64,000 bases of DNA from Epiperipatus broadwayi (lineage: Eukaryota > Onychophora > Udeonychophora > Euonychophora > Peripatidae), in the NCBI GenBank assembly GCA_028023455.1, contig JAQFVV010012574.1, positions 1,284,459 through 1,348,458 of the forward strand, given 5' to 3'. The notes beneath the pieces are model-generated. The model searched no databases and was not told the origin of the DNA. It was given only the letters and a program-made list of their open reading frames with translations. Position 1 is the first letter of the stretch, and each line of letters begins with the position of its first letter. The position numbers were made by a program, and so were the translations under genes. Below are positions 25,276 through 36,217 of the stretch, in pieces.

Positions 25276-26285
25276 TGAAGTTAAATAAATACCAGACAAC
25301 AAATTCTCATAAGATTTTTTTTTTTTTTTTTGGTCAATAAATTGGACTTGATTTGTTACAATTATAAGTTTACAATTAGGATTCAGTACAATAAAACAAA
25401 GATATCTATATATATAATTCAGGATTCATGTGATTTAAGATGATCACATTTGCTTTTTGAATTTAATGGCAGTTGAGAATGGTTAAGAAATTAACTGAAA
25501 GTACTTCTGCCAATTGAAAGACTGTATACAAAATTAATTACCATTATATTTATTAATTTTATTGTTATATATTATAACATTTTCCATCTTGCTAGGTCTC
25601 TATACGCATTATAAAATGCGCGAGTTGATCAAGTTATGTCAAAAAGAAGAAAGTCGTATTTCTATTTCTAAAAACATAACTATATTTCCTGATCAACTCA
25701 GTCTAGAATTGTTAAGAATTGTGCTATTGACAAAATCAGTTTTTAATTTATTTGTTCTGGGTGCCAGGATTCATAAGAATCTGCTAAAATCTGTTGCCAG
25801 CACATCTCGCAAGTTGTAAATAAAAAAGAAAAGATTTTTTATTTTTTATTTTTAAGAATCGGTAATTCTACAGTAAACTAGAATTATCTTTTAAATATTA
25901 TTATTCCTGGAACTTATAACATATTGGAAAAGGTAAATTACATTTTTAAATCTTAATAAACTAATAATAAATTTAATAATAAACACTAATAAATATTATA
26001 GAATAACGTACAAATGAAAATTGCTATCAGAAATATTTTTTATTCTAACAGTTTAAAAATCTGTTTAAGTTAAATTGTTAATTAAATAAACTGGAGAGAA
26101 CACACACTAATCCAAATATGAATACATTAATAAAATAAAGTAATTAAAACAATTAATTAAAGTTCTTGATTAAATAAGAGTCTCTTGATCACTAAAATTA
26201 AAGTCCATGTCAGGGTCCTACTATATGTATATTTTTAAGAAAGATTTGTCGACAATTTAGTCACAATCGGGAATAATAAAGTCAT
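25276..26285. other. AT-rich DNA with an 85-codon open frame of unknown meaning
   Basis: An open frame at 25,562-25,819 (plus) ends TAAATAAAAA, so a poly(A)-signal-like AATAAA overlaps its stop. The peptide (Leu/Lys-rich) matches nothing I know. A short inverted pair GAGTTGATCA/TGATCAACTC lies within it. It is treated as unproven. Confidence 0.4.
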
Positions 26286-26690
26286 AGCTTACCAGTAAGT
26301 TTTGTGAATTCATGAAGATTGTAGCTTACTATGCATAGGTTTTTGAGTTAGAATGAGCTTGGCCATTAATTATTTAGTTGATCTTGTAGTCTATTTCGAA
26401 GGCTAGTCGCAGAAGCTTTTCTAGTGTCCATCTTCTTAACGATGTCAGCTAAAGCCCCGGTCTACTCTCCCATGAAGGATTATTTCATCATGAAGTGGTC
26501 TTGGATTTAATAATCCAAAACCAGCCAAAGGAAAAAATAGATAAAACAAGACATTCGTCAAACCGGTCTCTGCCTTTTTATACTAGAGGCCCAGTTTTCA
26601 GACTTCTGCAAATCCTTTTGTTTATCAAAAAATATACGCTGATAATTAATCTGGTAATTCCTTATAAAATTTACGTTACAAAGTTCTCTT
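26286..26690 (-). promoter_or_regulatory. Possible LTR or promoter fragment with TATA box (minus)
   Basis: Locally higher in G+C than its surroundings. On the minus strand it starts TGTAACGTAAATTTTATAAG near 26,682, and about 100 bases later has TAGTATAAAAAGGCAGAGAC (TATA box at about 26,574-26,583). A TGTAACG start with a TATA box 100 bases in is typical of some Ty3-type LTRs. I could not find the other end or a target duplication, so this is tentative. Confidence 0.3.
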
Positions 26691-27732
26691 TTTTTTTTTG
26701 CAAATCTTTCGGCCATCTTTAATTAGCCAAAATATTTTTCTTTTAGCTTATCTTTTTACTTTTTGAATTATTTTACTTTATCAGGATTAGTAATCTGTGT
26801 GTCTTTTGTTTTCTCCAATTTTAACTTTTATTTCTAATTACATAAAAAAAAATACAAAAGAACAATTTAATTTTCATTGTACGTTTTTTTAAACAAAATA
26901 AATTATACTCAAAAAAAAATCTAAATCTACTTTTATTTTTTTAGCTCTTACCAAATGCCAATATATTTGTACCATATATAAATAAACGATACATAATATA
27001 TATATAATTTACCTGGTTATGAATGAACTCTTATAAGAACTTGAGATTAACCAAAAGCAGTTCTGTTCTGTTATTTACTACTGTTTCAGCTTTGCACAAC
27101 TAATTTTTAATTGTTTTCTGTCTTAGTTTTACACCTTGGCTGGAAATTTTAATTAGATTATAACATGGAATTCTTATTTATTAAAATGTATTTATATACA
27201 TATTAAAATGTAAAATATATATTTCTTGGACAATACTTTTATTTATAAATAACTTAACAATAATAAACAAACAAAAGATAACTTTAAATAAAAGAAAAAA
27301 TTACAAAAGTTTATTTTTTTTTTGTAACGTGATATTACAACTTTTGTATATTATTCACAATATTTATATTTTTCTTTTCATTCAAATATAAAATTATAAT
27401 GACTTTTTAAAAAAAAAAATAGTCAACTATGAATTTGCTTTTGATATCTATCTATCTATACAACCATGAAAAAACAATATACACCAGGTAATTAGATAGG
27501 CAATTTGTAGGTTTAAAACTTTATTAAAGTGTTTAAAATTCAAGTTATTAACCTGAATAGCATAATAGTATTAAAAGATGGTTGATAATTTATTATAATC
27601 TAAAACATGCTTCTTACTAAGAAAAGCCAAACAATGGCCAGAAACTATTCATAAAATTAATTTACAAATTAACATGTATTATTCATTGATTACTTATTGA
27701 TTATCTGAAGATTAGTGTTGATAATATTGCAG
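26691..27732. other. AT-rich DNA, no gene seen
   Basis: Poly(A)/poly(T) runs; nothing recognised. Confidence 0.65.
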
Positions 27733-27859
27733 ATGTGATAATATGTTGGACTATTTTCACTATCTATCATTAAATGTTGAATGTTTGGAAAAATTTAATT
27801 TTTTTTAAACATTCAACATTTAATGATAGATGAGGAAATAGTCCAACATATTATCACAT
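27733..27859. repeat. Near-perfect 127-bp hairpin (about 55-bp arms)
   Basis: The left arm starts ATGTGATAATATGTTGGACT and goes on through ATTTTCACTATCTATCATTA. The right arm is its reverse complement (TAATGATAGATGAGGAAATA, ending ATATTATCACAT) with only two or three mismatches, around a loop of about 15 bases. The same arm occurs diverged at 13.87, 36.22 and 43.82 kb. Confidence 0.8.
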
Positions 27860-28178
27860 TGATTACTCATGCTTACATAAAAGTCAAAACAGAGGCAACG
27901 TGAAATGCAAAAAGCATTGTGCATAAAATCCCTATGTAGTGCCTACTAATCCACTATCTCAAGACTAGTTTCTAGGATATGGCTTTAATCAGTGTGGAGC
28001 TAGAAACTAGTCTGAGGATAATGGATGAGTATGCAAGATTTCATGCACAAACCTTCTTGCAACCATTGATTATGCTGGTTTGCACTAGGTGACACTATTG
28101 CATAGTGAGTTTTGCATTTGATTTAACAGCTTGTGTAAGCATGGGGAATGGTTATCATGTGATGTTTAGTGGTTAAAT
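27860..28178. repeat. Family A fold-back copy
   Basis: The forward half (GCATAAAATCCCTATGTAGT, CAAGACTAGTTTCTAGG) ends near 27,997. The reverse half starts at once with GCTAGAAACTAGTCTGAGGA and continues to ATCATGTGATGTTTAGTGG. The two halves form an imperfect hairpin, the same arrangement as near 12.97 and 16.99 kb. Confidence 0.68.
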
Positions 28179-28230
28179 AAAAATTCTGAAGAAGAGTAAT
28201 GTATATATTGTGTTAGCTCAGATACCATAT

Positions 28231-28474
28231 AGCACTCAACATGAGGTGCTGTATCCATTTGCCTTTTACGATAAATAAATTTTATATATGTATATAGGTG
28301 CAGCACAATTATACACTCATTACTATTCTAAATGTAAAGTTATTAGTAGACTTGCTTACAGAAAATTTACAATGAATAAATCCCTAGACACTCATCATAA
28401 GGTGTTGCAATGACAAAAATAACTTAAAGATATATGGATAAATACATTTCAGACACTCAATATGAGGTGTCGTA
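28231..28474 (+). repeat. Three dispersed near-palindromic ACACTCA..TGAGGTGT motifs
   Basis: GCACTCAACATGAGGTGCTG near 28,232, GACACTCATCATAAGGTGTT near 28,387 and GACACTCAATATGAGGTGTC near 28,452 are versions of one roughly 20-base near-palindrome, in the same orientation, with unrelated sequence between them. Confidence 0.6.
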
Positions 28475-28850
28475 TTTACCGAATATTACCAATGCATGTG
28501 CGCATATATACACGCATATTTATTTATGACAATTTTCAACATGAAGAAAAAACAAGCAGCAACAAAAAAAAAAACTAATTGCAACCTTTGCTGAAAATGC
28601 TAGAATTTGGGATACAAAAAGGAATTACAAGATTTAAGTAAAAGCTGTATCATTATGCCTATAATAATTGGAAATTCAATATATATATATATATATATAT
28701 ATTCGAGAGACAATTTTCTCTCTTTTTTTTAAATGATTAATAATAATAATAAAAATAATATATTTCTAATTATTGGAAATATCAAAATAAATTAATTCAA
28801 TATTAATAAAATATTTTTAAAAGAAAACTTATGTAAGCGTCTTCATCTTT
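28475..28850. other. AT-rich DNA with (TA)n
   Basis: Contains a (TA)n array at 28,679-28,701. Nothing else was recognised. Confidence 0.6.
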
Positions 28851-29335
28851 TCCTGACTGGTCTTTTGAGTGGGCTTCAAGTCAAACAGCTGTGCAGTGAG
28901 GATTTCATCTTATTCAGGCATAGACAAGGTGGCTTTTTTCATCATTATGGCCGGCTCAAATTGGCATGATCTTGGCAATTTGGACAGAGAAGGGGCAGGT
29001 GCACTGTCTGGTTTTCTCCCCTACAGTCATTTTAGTGGAAGCTCTGGTAGATTTCTCCATATTTTTTTATCTGGTATAATACAATAATTATTATTAAATG
29101 TTCATCCAGTATCTTGAATGGTTCATTAAATCCTTAAGAAAACAAGAGTTCTTAAAAGAACTGTGTAATGGATTTTTGTCTTAGAAAATATCAGCAATAG
29201 TCCAGTCCATAAATTAATCTCCAAGTGGCTAGATGATAGAAGAATTCCGGAGCCAAAGTAGTGAATGACTTGGCCAGAATGAAGGTCAAAGAAAGAATGA
29301 ATCCCACGGCACTGACTAAAACCTATCAACCCCAC
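28851..29335. other. Unidentified segment of higher G+C
   Basis: About 480 bases are clearly richer in G+C than their surroundings. There is a 72-codon frame (28,869-29,087, plus) and a 69-codon frame (29,126-29,335, minus). Neither peptide shows a family I recognise. The composition suggests a fairly young insertion or an old exon. It is followed by a C tract near 29,360. Confidence 0.4.
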
Positions 29336-29854
29336 TCATATAGAACCAATTTAGGTACCCCCCCCCAAGAAGTATGAATCAGCTAACCCTTTTAATTTAG
29401 TTTATCATTCAGATTATAACATTCCTTTCTATTTTTCTGATTAAATTTTACATTTTAGGGTTTGATATAATGATTAGTTTCCATATTGAATACTCAGACC
29501 ACTTGATTACAGATATTAATTCAAAAGAATTTTATTTTATCTAAAAAAAAAAAAATAACATTTTAATTTTAACATTCGTTATCAAACATTTTGCTTTTTG
29601 ATTAGGTTTTTACCAAAGCAATTAACATTTTTTTGATTACAGAATAAGATTACAGTTTTTAGAAAAGTAATTAAAAAAATAAAAAATATATACAAGTATG
29701 TTGGAACAATTACTTTAATTATTTATTTTACTAATATGTTCCAACATGTGATCCATTTGTTCAATAAAGTTTGCCTTTCTCTATTTGAATTTTTCAGAGA
29801 AAACCAAAATACATAAAATGACATATACTGAAAATATACAAAACAATAAGAATA
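29336..29854. other. AT-rich spacer, nothing recognised
   Basis: No repeat or coding frame was seen. Confidence 0.6.
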
Positions 29855-30074
<220 letters not shown>

Positions 30075-30179
30075 CATCAGTTTATTTTACATGTATTTGT
30101 GTACAATATTTTAAATTGGTATGTGGGTATTCTAATGCTCAGACCCCACTAACATTACTAATGTAGCACATTTATATAT

Positions 30180-31520
30180 TTGTTGTGCTTAATATATATA
30201 AATTTACATGTGTATCTGCTGTAATGTTTTTTACAGAAGACTTTGTGCATGGACATTTGATAATTCCTGGCACAACATATTTGGAAAACTTATTAGACAC
30301 TGATTGTAATAAATTACATCCCTGTTTAGAATTAGTATTCCAAATAGTTGAACAATCTTCAATGATGGGAAGAACCAATGACAAAAATTATTTGAATTTT
30401 GTATCATCACTGAAGTGAAAACCATATCTTAGTATGGCACCTGTTGTGTTTTGGTCTGTATTACAGACCCAACCAACAGTAAATAATGTAAAATAATACT
30501 GAGGCAAGTATTACAATTAATATATTTATTATATGTACAACTATATACAATACAATATACAATATATATACAAGAGAATAATTACAAATGCTGAGTATTG
30601 GAGTTTAATGTAAACTCTGAGTTCTGCCTACTGCTTCCAGACACACCTGATGGCTTGCCTCATGTGTAGGGTGTATGGCTCTTCCAGCTGTACAAGACAG
30701 CTTGCCTCGAGCCAAGAGTGGTCTTAGCAGCGTCAGGTCTCTGTGGGACTTGCCTAGCTGCTTAGACTAAATAGCATAGTGCTATCAATGGGAATACTTG
30801 CTGCTGTTTAGGTTAGCAGAGTTTCCCTGGGAGAACGCAAAGAGTTTGTTTAGGTTAGACACGTTCTTCCTTGAGCCTCACAAAAGGCTGACTATTTATA
30901 CCCAGATCCCTGACCTTATTGAAAACCTTTGGATTCAACAAGCATTGTTGCTTATTGGCCTGTAATAATCATTGGCTATGTTGTTATCTATGCATCAGCT
31001 TATTGGCCTGTGGCAAACAATGCTAATCCGATCAGATAAGGAGGCATCTGGAATAGTCCACTTCTGAAAGAAGGGAGGACTATAACAGCACCCATAATTT
31101 TTAAAGCCTTACCAATAATCATTTCCAAATAAGAAACAAAGGATCCATTGCTAAAAAGTATAACTCCCAAATCTTTTTGGGATTTAGCAGAATTAATTTT
31201 GTGAGAATTAATAACATAAAAAAAATGTAAAACTTCTGATTTTTTAGGCTTATGAGACTAAGAAAAATTTACTGAAATTAACTGTCATATTATTTAGATC
31301 ACACCAATCAGTAAAATTATCTATAGTCTTTTGAAGGAGATTGCAATCAATCGCTGATGGTCATTCAAGATTGCAAACTAAATTTAAAACAGGAAAGACT
31401 TATTTATATCTAATTCAAATGTTTTTTTAGAAATGTACATCAAGGATTCATTATGTGTATAAACGTAAAGAAGATCCATCAATTTCTTCATATAATCTAT
31501 ACGCCATTATTAAATGCATT
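30180..31520 (-). pseudogene. Decayed CR1/Jockey-like LINE, RT C-terminal part, split by an LTR
   Basis: On the minus strand before the LTR (31,520-31,088) are WCDLNNMTVNFSK, then KDLGVILFSNGSF and GKALKIMG. After it (30,441-30,180) are ILRYGF..., SLVLPIIEDCSTIWN and LLQSVSNKFSKY. This is the usual order for the thumb and C-terminal part of CR1/Jockey-type reverse transcriptases (KDLGVI...SLVRPxLEYxSxxWxP...LExVQRRFTK). If the 646-bp LTR and one 5-bp target copy are set aside, the frame is continuous across the junction, which shows the LTR went into an already existing LINE. Stops (near 30,377 and within 31,200-31,400) make it dead. Confidence 0.82.
30442..31087 (-). mobile_element. Solo LTR, 646 bp, with perfect 5-bp target duplication
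   Basis: On the minus strand it begins TGTTATAGTCCTCCC and ends CCAAAACACAACA, giving the TG...CA and TGTT/AACA ends of an LTR. It is flanked on both sides by GCACC on the plus strand (30,437-30,441 and 31,088-31,092), a 5-bp target duplication as for Ty3/Gypsy- or BEL-type integrases. Pol II signals stand in order on the minus strand: CCAAT at 31,006-31,002, 30,975-30,971 and 30,958-30,954; TATAAATA at 30,900-30,893; AATAAA at 30,530-30,525. No second LTR or internal region is present, so it is a product of LTR-LTR recombination. G+C is higher than the surroundings. Confidence 0.88.
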
Positions 31521-32515
31521 TATTTTGGGCCCTATCATATTTTTTAGCAGTCCTGGACACACACACATATGTATAATATTTTACCGATCCCAAAAATTTC
31601 CTTAATATTAGCAGCGCTCCCTAGTGAGAAACAAATATAAGTCTGAAACGAAATTCTCCCTTGTTTCACGAGGGAGCACAGCTGAAAATAAAATAACGTG
31701 TGGTGGCAGTAATATTTTATATTCGAATTTCAGCTAGCAATATGCAACTGGATCTATTATATATATTATTAACTAATGAAAAATAAACTAAGTAATATCA
31801 ATTGCTTTAGATGAAAGCTTAAGAATGTTTCTTAAGAAAGTCTTTGAAAAGACTTCGCAAAAGCTTTAAGAATTCTTGACCCACTTATTTTAGGATTGTT
31901 AATCAGACAAGCATTAATTACAGTAAAAAATAAAATCAATCTTTATGCTAATATCACCAATTAATTTTTTAAAACATTATTTTGAACTCTTTTGATTAAT
32001 CTAAAATTATTTTCATTAAAATCTTTTCCAATCTTTAAATTTCTAAATGCATATTATTATTACAAAAAAATAATAATTAAAACTAAATGAAATAGACTTA
32101 GTCATAATAGGTAACAAGTAAGAAACTAGGAATTAGAATTTCGGAAATCCTACGACTTCATATATACTTCAAAGCATTATCAATCAGCAGTTAATTAAAA
32201 TTTACTTTAATTATTATAATATAACTAATCCTAACATTAGTTTTTAATACTTATATTTATTTATTTTTAAAATATTATGATGTAGTAGATGATATATATA
32301 TATAGAATAATATTTTTATGGAGTCCTGTCCAATCAAATCCACATCTTATTTGTTATCACTCACTCCCTGCAATCATTTAATCTATTTAAAATTGATATC
32401 GTGAAATATATATATACACACAAAATGCTAAATACATAAAGTCATCATCAAGTGCAAACCTGTACATAAAATCATAAAAATATATCATAGATATAAATGT
32501 GACTATAAATGCACG
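31521..32515. other. AT-rich DNA with one small hairpin
   Basis: A stem of about 20 bases is formed by AGCGCTCCCTAGTGAGAAAC near 31,611 and TTGTTTCACGAGGGAGCACA near 31,662, with a loop of about 30. No other feature was seen. Confidence 0.55.
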
Positions 32516-32650
32516 GATAATGGTACTGTCTTTTTTTTTTCATGTGTCATAGCATCGGCCGGGAAGCGAACCCGCTAACCCGGGACAACTGCTTGTAAGG
32601 CGACTGTGCTAACCTCTCGACCATCAACGCTTGATAATGGCACTGTCTTT
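32516..32650 (-). mobile_element. tRNA-derived SINE (minus) with 18-bp target duplication
   Basis: The body, about 32,534-32,632, is in reverse orientation: poly(T), CATGTGTCATAGCATCGGCC, GGGAAGCGAACCCGC (B box, perfectly GGGTTCGCTTCCC on the minus strand) and ACCTCTCGACCATCAACGC (A-box side). The flanks GATAATGGTACTGTCTTT (32,516-32,533) and GATAATGGCACTGTCTTT (32,633-32,650) differ at one base. The GCCGAG..GGTTAGC head and an extra arm between the boxes suggest descent from a class II (Leu/Ser-like) tRNA; that is inference. Confidence 0.88.
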
Positions 32651-34223
32651 GTTTTTCTGTTTTGCATAAGTCACATAAATACTTCATCAAGTTTTACCTT
32701 TTTTCTATCCGTGCATTCCTCTCTTTGCAACTCACATCACAACTATTTGCCCATAATGTAGCATGACATCGCTGTCTCAAAGTGAGAACAATAGTTACTA
32801 GTTACCAGTTTAAAAAGTCAAAACATCCGGCAATAGTAGTACTGTGAAAGTACGTTTAACTAAAAAGAGTCTTAAATTTATCCAACCTTCCAATATACCA
32901 ATCGTTCTCTTCACAAGATAGGGACTGATTTCTAAATACTTTTCACACTTTGTGGAAGGGTGAATAAATAAATAAATGGGTTCTACTATGATCTCAGTCA
33001 ATATAAAAATAGGCAACATTGATTGTTATGAAGTATTTTAGCCTGTAACACACTATAAGTCGGAAGTCTTGTTTGTAAGTAGATATAATCATTTTTTTAT
33101 GTTGCGATTATTTCGTACTGTAGAATCTAAATTTGATATATATGTTTGAAATTTAGTATATAATATAAACCAGTTAACACTTAGACAATCCTAATATAGG
33201 GTTTGCAAAAGTTTGAGAAATTATTAATATTATATAATATTATGAATTTTTGAATAATTTATAGATCTGTATTTGCATTTATAGGAATAAACTTTGAAAA
33301 TGATCATAGGCAATGGTCGAATACAAGGTTATTTATGTATAATAATATATTGTATACATGGATATAGAAAATAAGTTCGTTCATAAAATAAAATATTATT
33401 TACAAAGAAAATGAGTATGTGAAGTATTGTAATTAATGGGTCATTTTTGAAAGGGGAAAATGAATATTTATTTAACAAGTGATTGATTAAATTAAATTTG
33501 TATTTATTGAACCATTTAATTTTATTCTCCCTTTAAAAACAAATGCAGAGTTTGATTAATAAGTTGTTTGACTTAAATATATTCTGGCTGCTGCATTTTT
33601 ATTTTTAACCTAAATATATTTATGTAATAGTAAATATTTCTTCTTGAACCTTTAAGAAACGCTATTGAAGAACTCAAAAACTAAAGGATCTTAGATTCAG
33701 TTTCATCTGAGGAAAATAAAAAAAAATTGTATCCAATCTGTAATTTTGAAATTCAATATCACTTTACTGGTGAGTAAAGGACTGTTTTTTTTTTATTTCC
33801 TTTAATTATACTGCACAATATAAATTAGAAAAGTGTTTTGTTTTTGTTTTTTACTTAGCTTAATATTAAAAGATTGTTGACAAAATAAAATAAATTTCAA
33901 AATGGTAGTTATGGGAAGAATATGGAAAGGGGGAAGTGAAAATATAACAATGAAAATATATCTATTTTTATTGTTATTTTTTAATTTATTTAAAATATGT
34001 TTACAGAAAAAAAAATTGAAAATATAATTTCACTGAATAAAATTTATTGCTCAATAATAATAATAACAACAATATTGATGGTATGGTAATGATAGATCTT
34101 TTAACAGCGTTTGATTCAATATATTATTGATGTAAAACAGGTGTAAAGACTCTCAAATCATGGCAATATATATATATCACTTCCATGCTTAAACATCTTA
34201 TACCCTCTGAAGCCTTCTGAAGA
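32651..34223. other. AT-rich DNA, no gene seen
   Basis: No domain, tandem or inverted repeat was recognised. A 69-codon minus-strand frame at 32,810-33,019 contains the internal near-repeat YLVKRT/FLVKRT but nothing known. Confidence 0.6.
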
Positions 34224-35508
34224 ATAATTGGTACTAGTACATATAATACATGCTACCACTTGATGGCACTGGTTTCACCCAATGCATATCAATATACATG
34301 TTCACAGGACAACAATATGGTCAAATACAGTAAATTTTATAAATTTGTATACGATCTTTTAACTATATGTTAGTTTTTTATATATATATGGGATTTTTAT
34401 ATATATACATTTCATCACGTGTTGACATTTTTCAAACTACTTTTAAACAATTGACGAACCAACATTATTTTCTAAAATTTAATACTTGCAGTTTTAAATT
34501 ACATTATAAATCTCAGCATGTAGCACTGGAATGTGCAGGGCCAGGGACCGATGTTTTTGACGATTTGAAGGATCATCCAAAAGATGCACTGCTCTGATCA
34601 AATCAACATTATAAACACTATTATAAACATTACGGGCCAACATTCTGCAAAGTATTTGTAAACAATTTATGAACCAACATTATTTTATAAAACGTAAAAA
34701 TTAAATTTTTCTCAAATCACATAATTATATTTTAAAATTATATTATAAATGTCAGCATGTAGCACCGGAATGTGCAGGGCCAGGGACCAATGTTTTTGAT
34801 GATCCAAAGGATTGTCCAAAAGATGCAGTACTGTCTCAAACCAAGCTTCTGATTTTCAAAACAATGTGCCACCTCAGACATTTAATTTGTCTCACAGCTG
34901 TTCTCATGCAAGCATTCCTTTTCATGTGAATTCTGTGAAATTGCGCTTTTTAACTACACTTCTTGAAATTTATTTACATTCCAAGTTGTGTAGGAAAGCA
35001 TGGCAATGGGCTTAAAATTATTAGTATGTAATACTGTATCAGGTAGGGTGTGTGATCATTACTTCAAATAAAGTTTTTGAAAAGAAAAGAAGTGATTTTT
35101 AATTATAGAATTATATGGCTATATGTACTGTATATTTTTGAAAAGAAAAAAGGATTGAGTTGTGATTAGAAACAGAAGTAAATGGATTTGTTACTTCAAA
35201 TGTACATTACAAGAGTTATGGTCAGTTGAATTCCATACACCCTCACATGATATGGTAGCAATCTGTGAAATATATGCATATACATAGTATCACACAGCAC
35301 ATCAGTGAGCTGAATATACATGTGTTACACAATATACACCCGCAACAGCTAATATGAACATACTGTTCTATAGACCATAAACTGTCTAGTGTTAGCCATA
35401 AGTTAGGCCTAAGTTAGGCTACTAAAATGGCATAGTGATGTGCATTGGCCAAAAACCAGCACCATCAAGTGGTGGAGTGTATTATATGTATTAGTACCGA
35501 ATAATTAT
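34224..35508. mobile_element. DNA element with about 75-bp terminal inverted repeats
   Basis: The left end (ATAATTGGTACTAGTACATA, TAATACATGCTACCACTTGA, TGGCACTGGTTT) returns in reverse complement at about 35,430-35,508 (AAAAACCAGCACCATCAAGT, GGTGGAGTGTATTATATGTA, TTAGTACCGAATAATTAT), with about 80% match over 75 bases. Total length is 1,285. Inside, two direct repeats (about 34,445-34,598 and 34,659-34,836) share GAACCAACATTATTTT, CAGCATGTAGCAC and GGAATGTGCAGGGCCAGGGA. No transposase frame was recognised; a 67-codon frame at 34,812-35,015 is of unknown kind. The superfamily is undetermined. Confidence 0.65.
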
Positions 35509-36217
35509 CGCCAAGATCTCTCAAATAATAAACCATTGATTATTTTACTTTCATAAATGAAAAAGCAATAAACAATTCAATGCAGATTTAATGGCTGCAT
35601 ATGTTTAATTAAAACTGTTTTCTTACAAACCTAGAAATGCTAATTTACCATAAAACAAAATTTTATTCTTTTTATTCTGATTATAGACTGAATATTTGGT
35701 TATTTTTGTTATTCATAATTTTTTGTATGTGCATAAAGATGGAAATATGTAGATCATCTTTAAATAGCTTAGAACAATGCAAAGATTCGTCTTGCATTCC
35801 TGGATTTTAAAACAATAAAAAAATCATTTACTAATGGTGAAAAATTTTATGTATTTCATTCTTTGTTTTACTTTTTAGATAACCATTTCTAACCAGTAAT
35901 AAAATTAGCTATTACAACTAGTTCAAACAAATCCTACGATTTCTTTAAAATCCTCATCTAAGTAAAAAAAAAAAATTGTTTGTGCTCAAACTTCAAGTCA
36001 TGGATGTGGCAAAAAATATGATAATCATTTCATTATGAGCATATATATTTTATTTTAAAATTTAAAAATTAATTAAAAATGGTTTACTGCTCAAACACCA
36101 GAATTTCTAGAAGTAGGTTGTGATCCATAGACATGGATCTCCCAAGGCTACTATTGTGTAAAACCATTCAGGACATTTAAAAATAATTTTACTAAAATAT
36201 ATTTTAATATTTGCCTG
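35509..36217. other. AT-rich DNA, no gene seen
   Basis: Nothing recognised apart from A and T runs. Confidence 0.6.
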
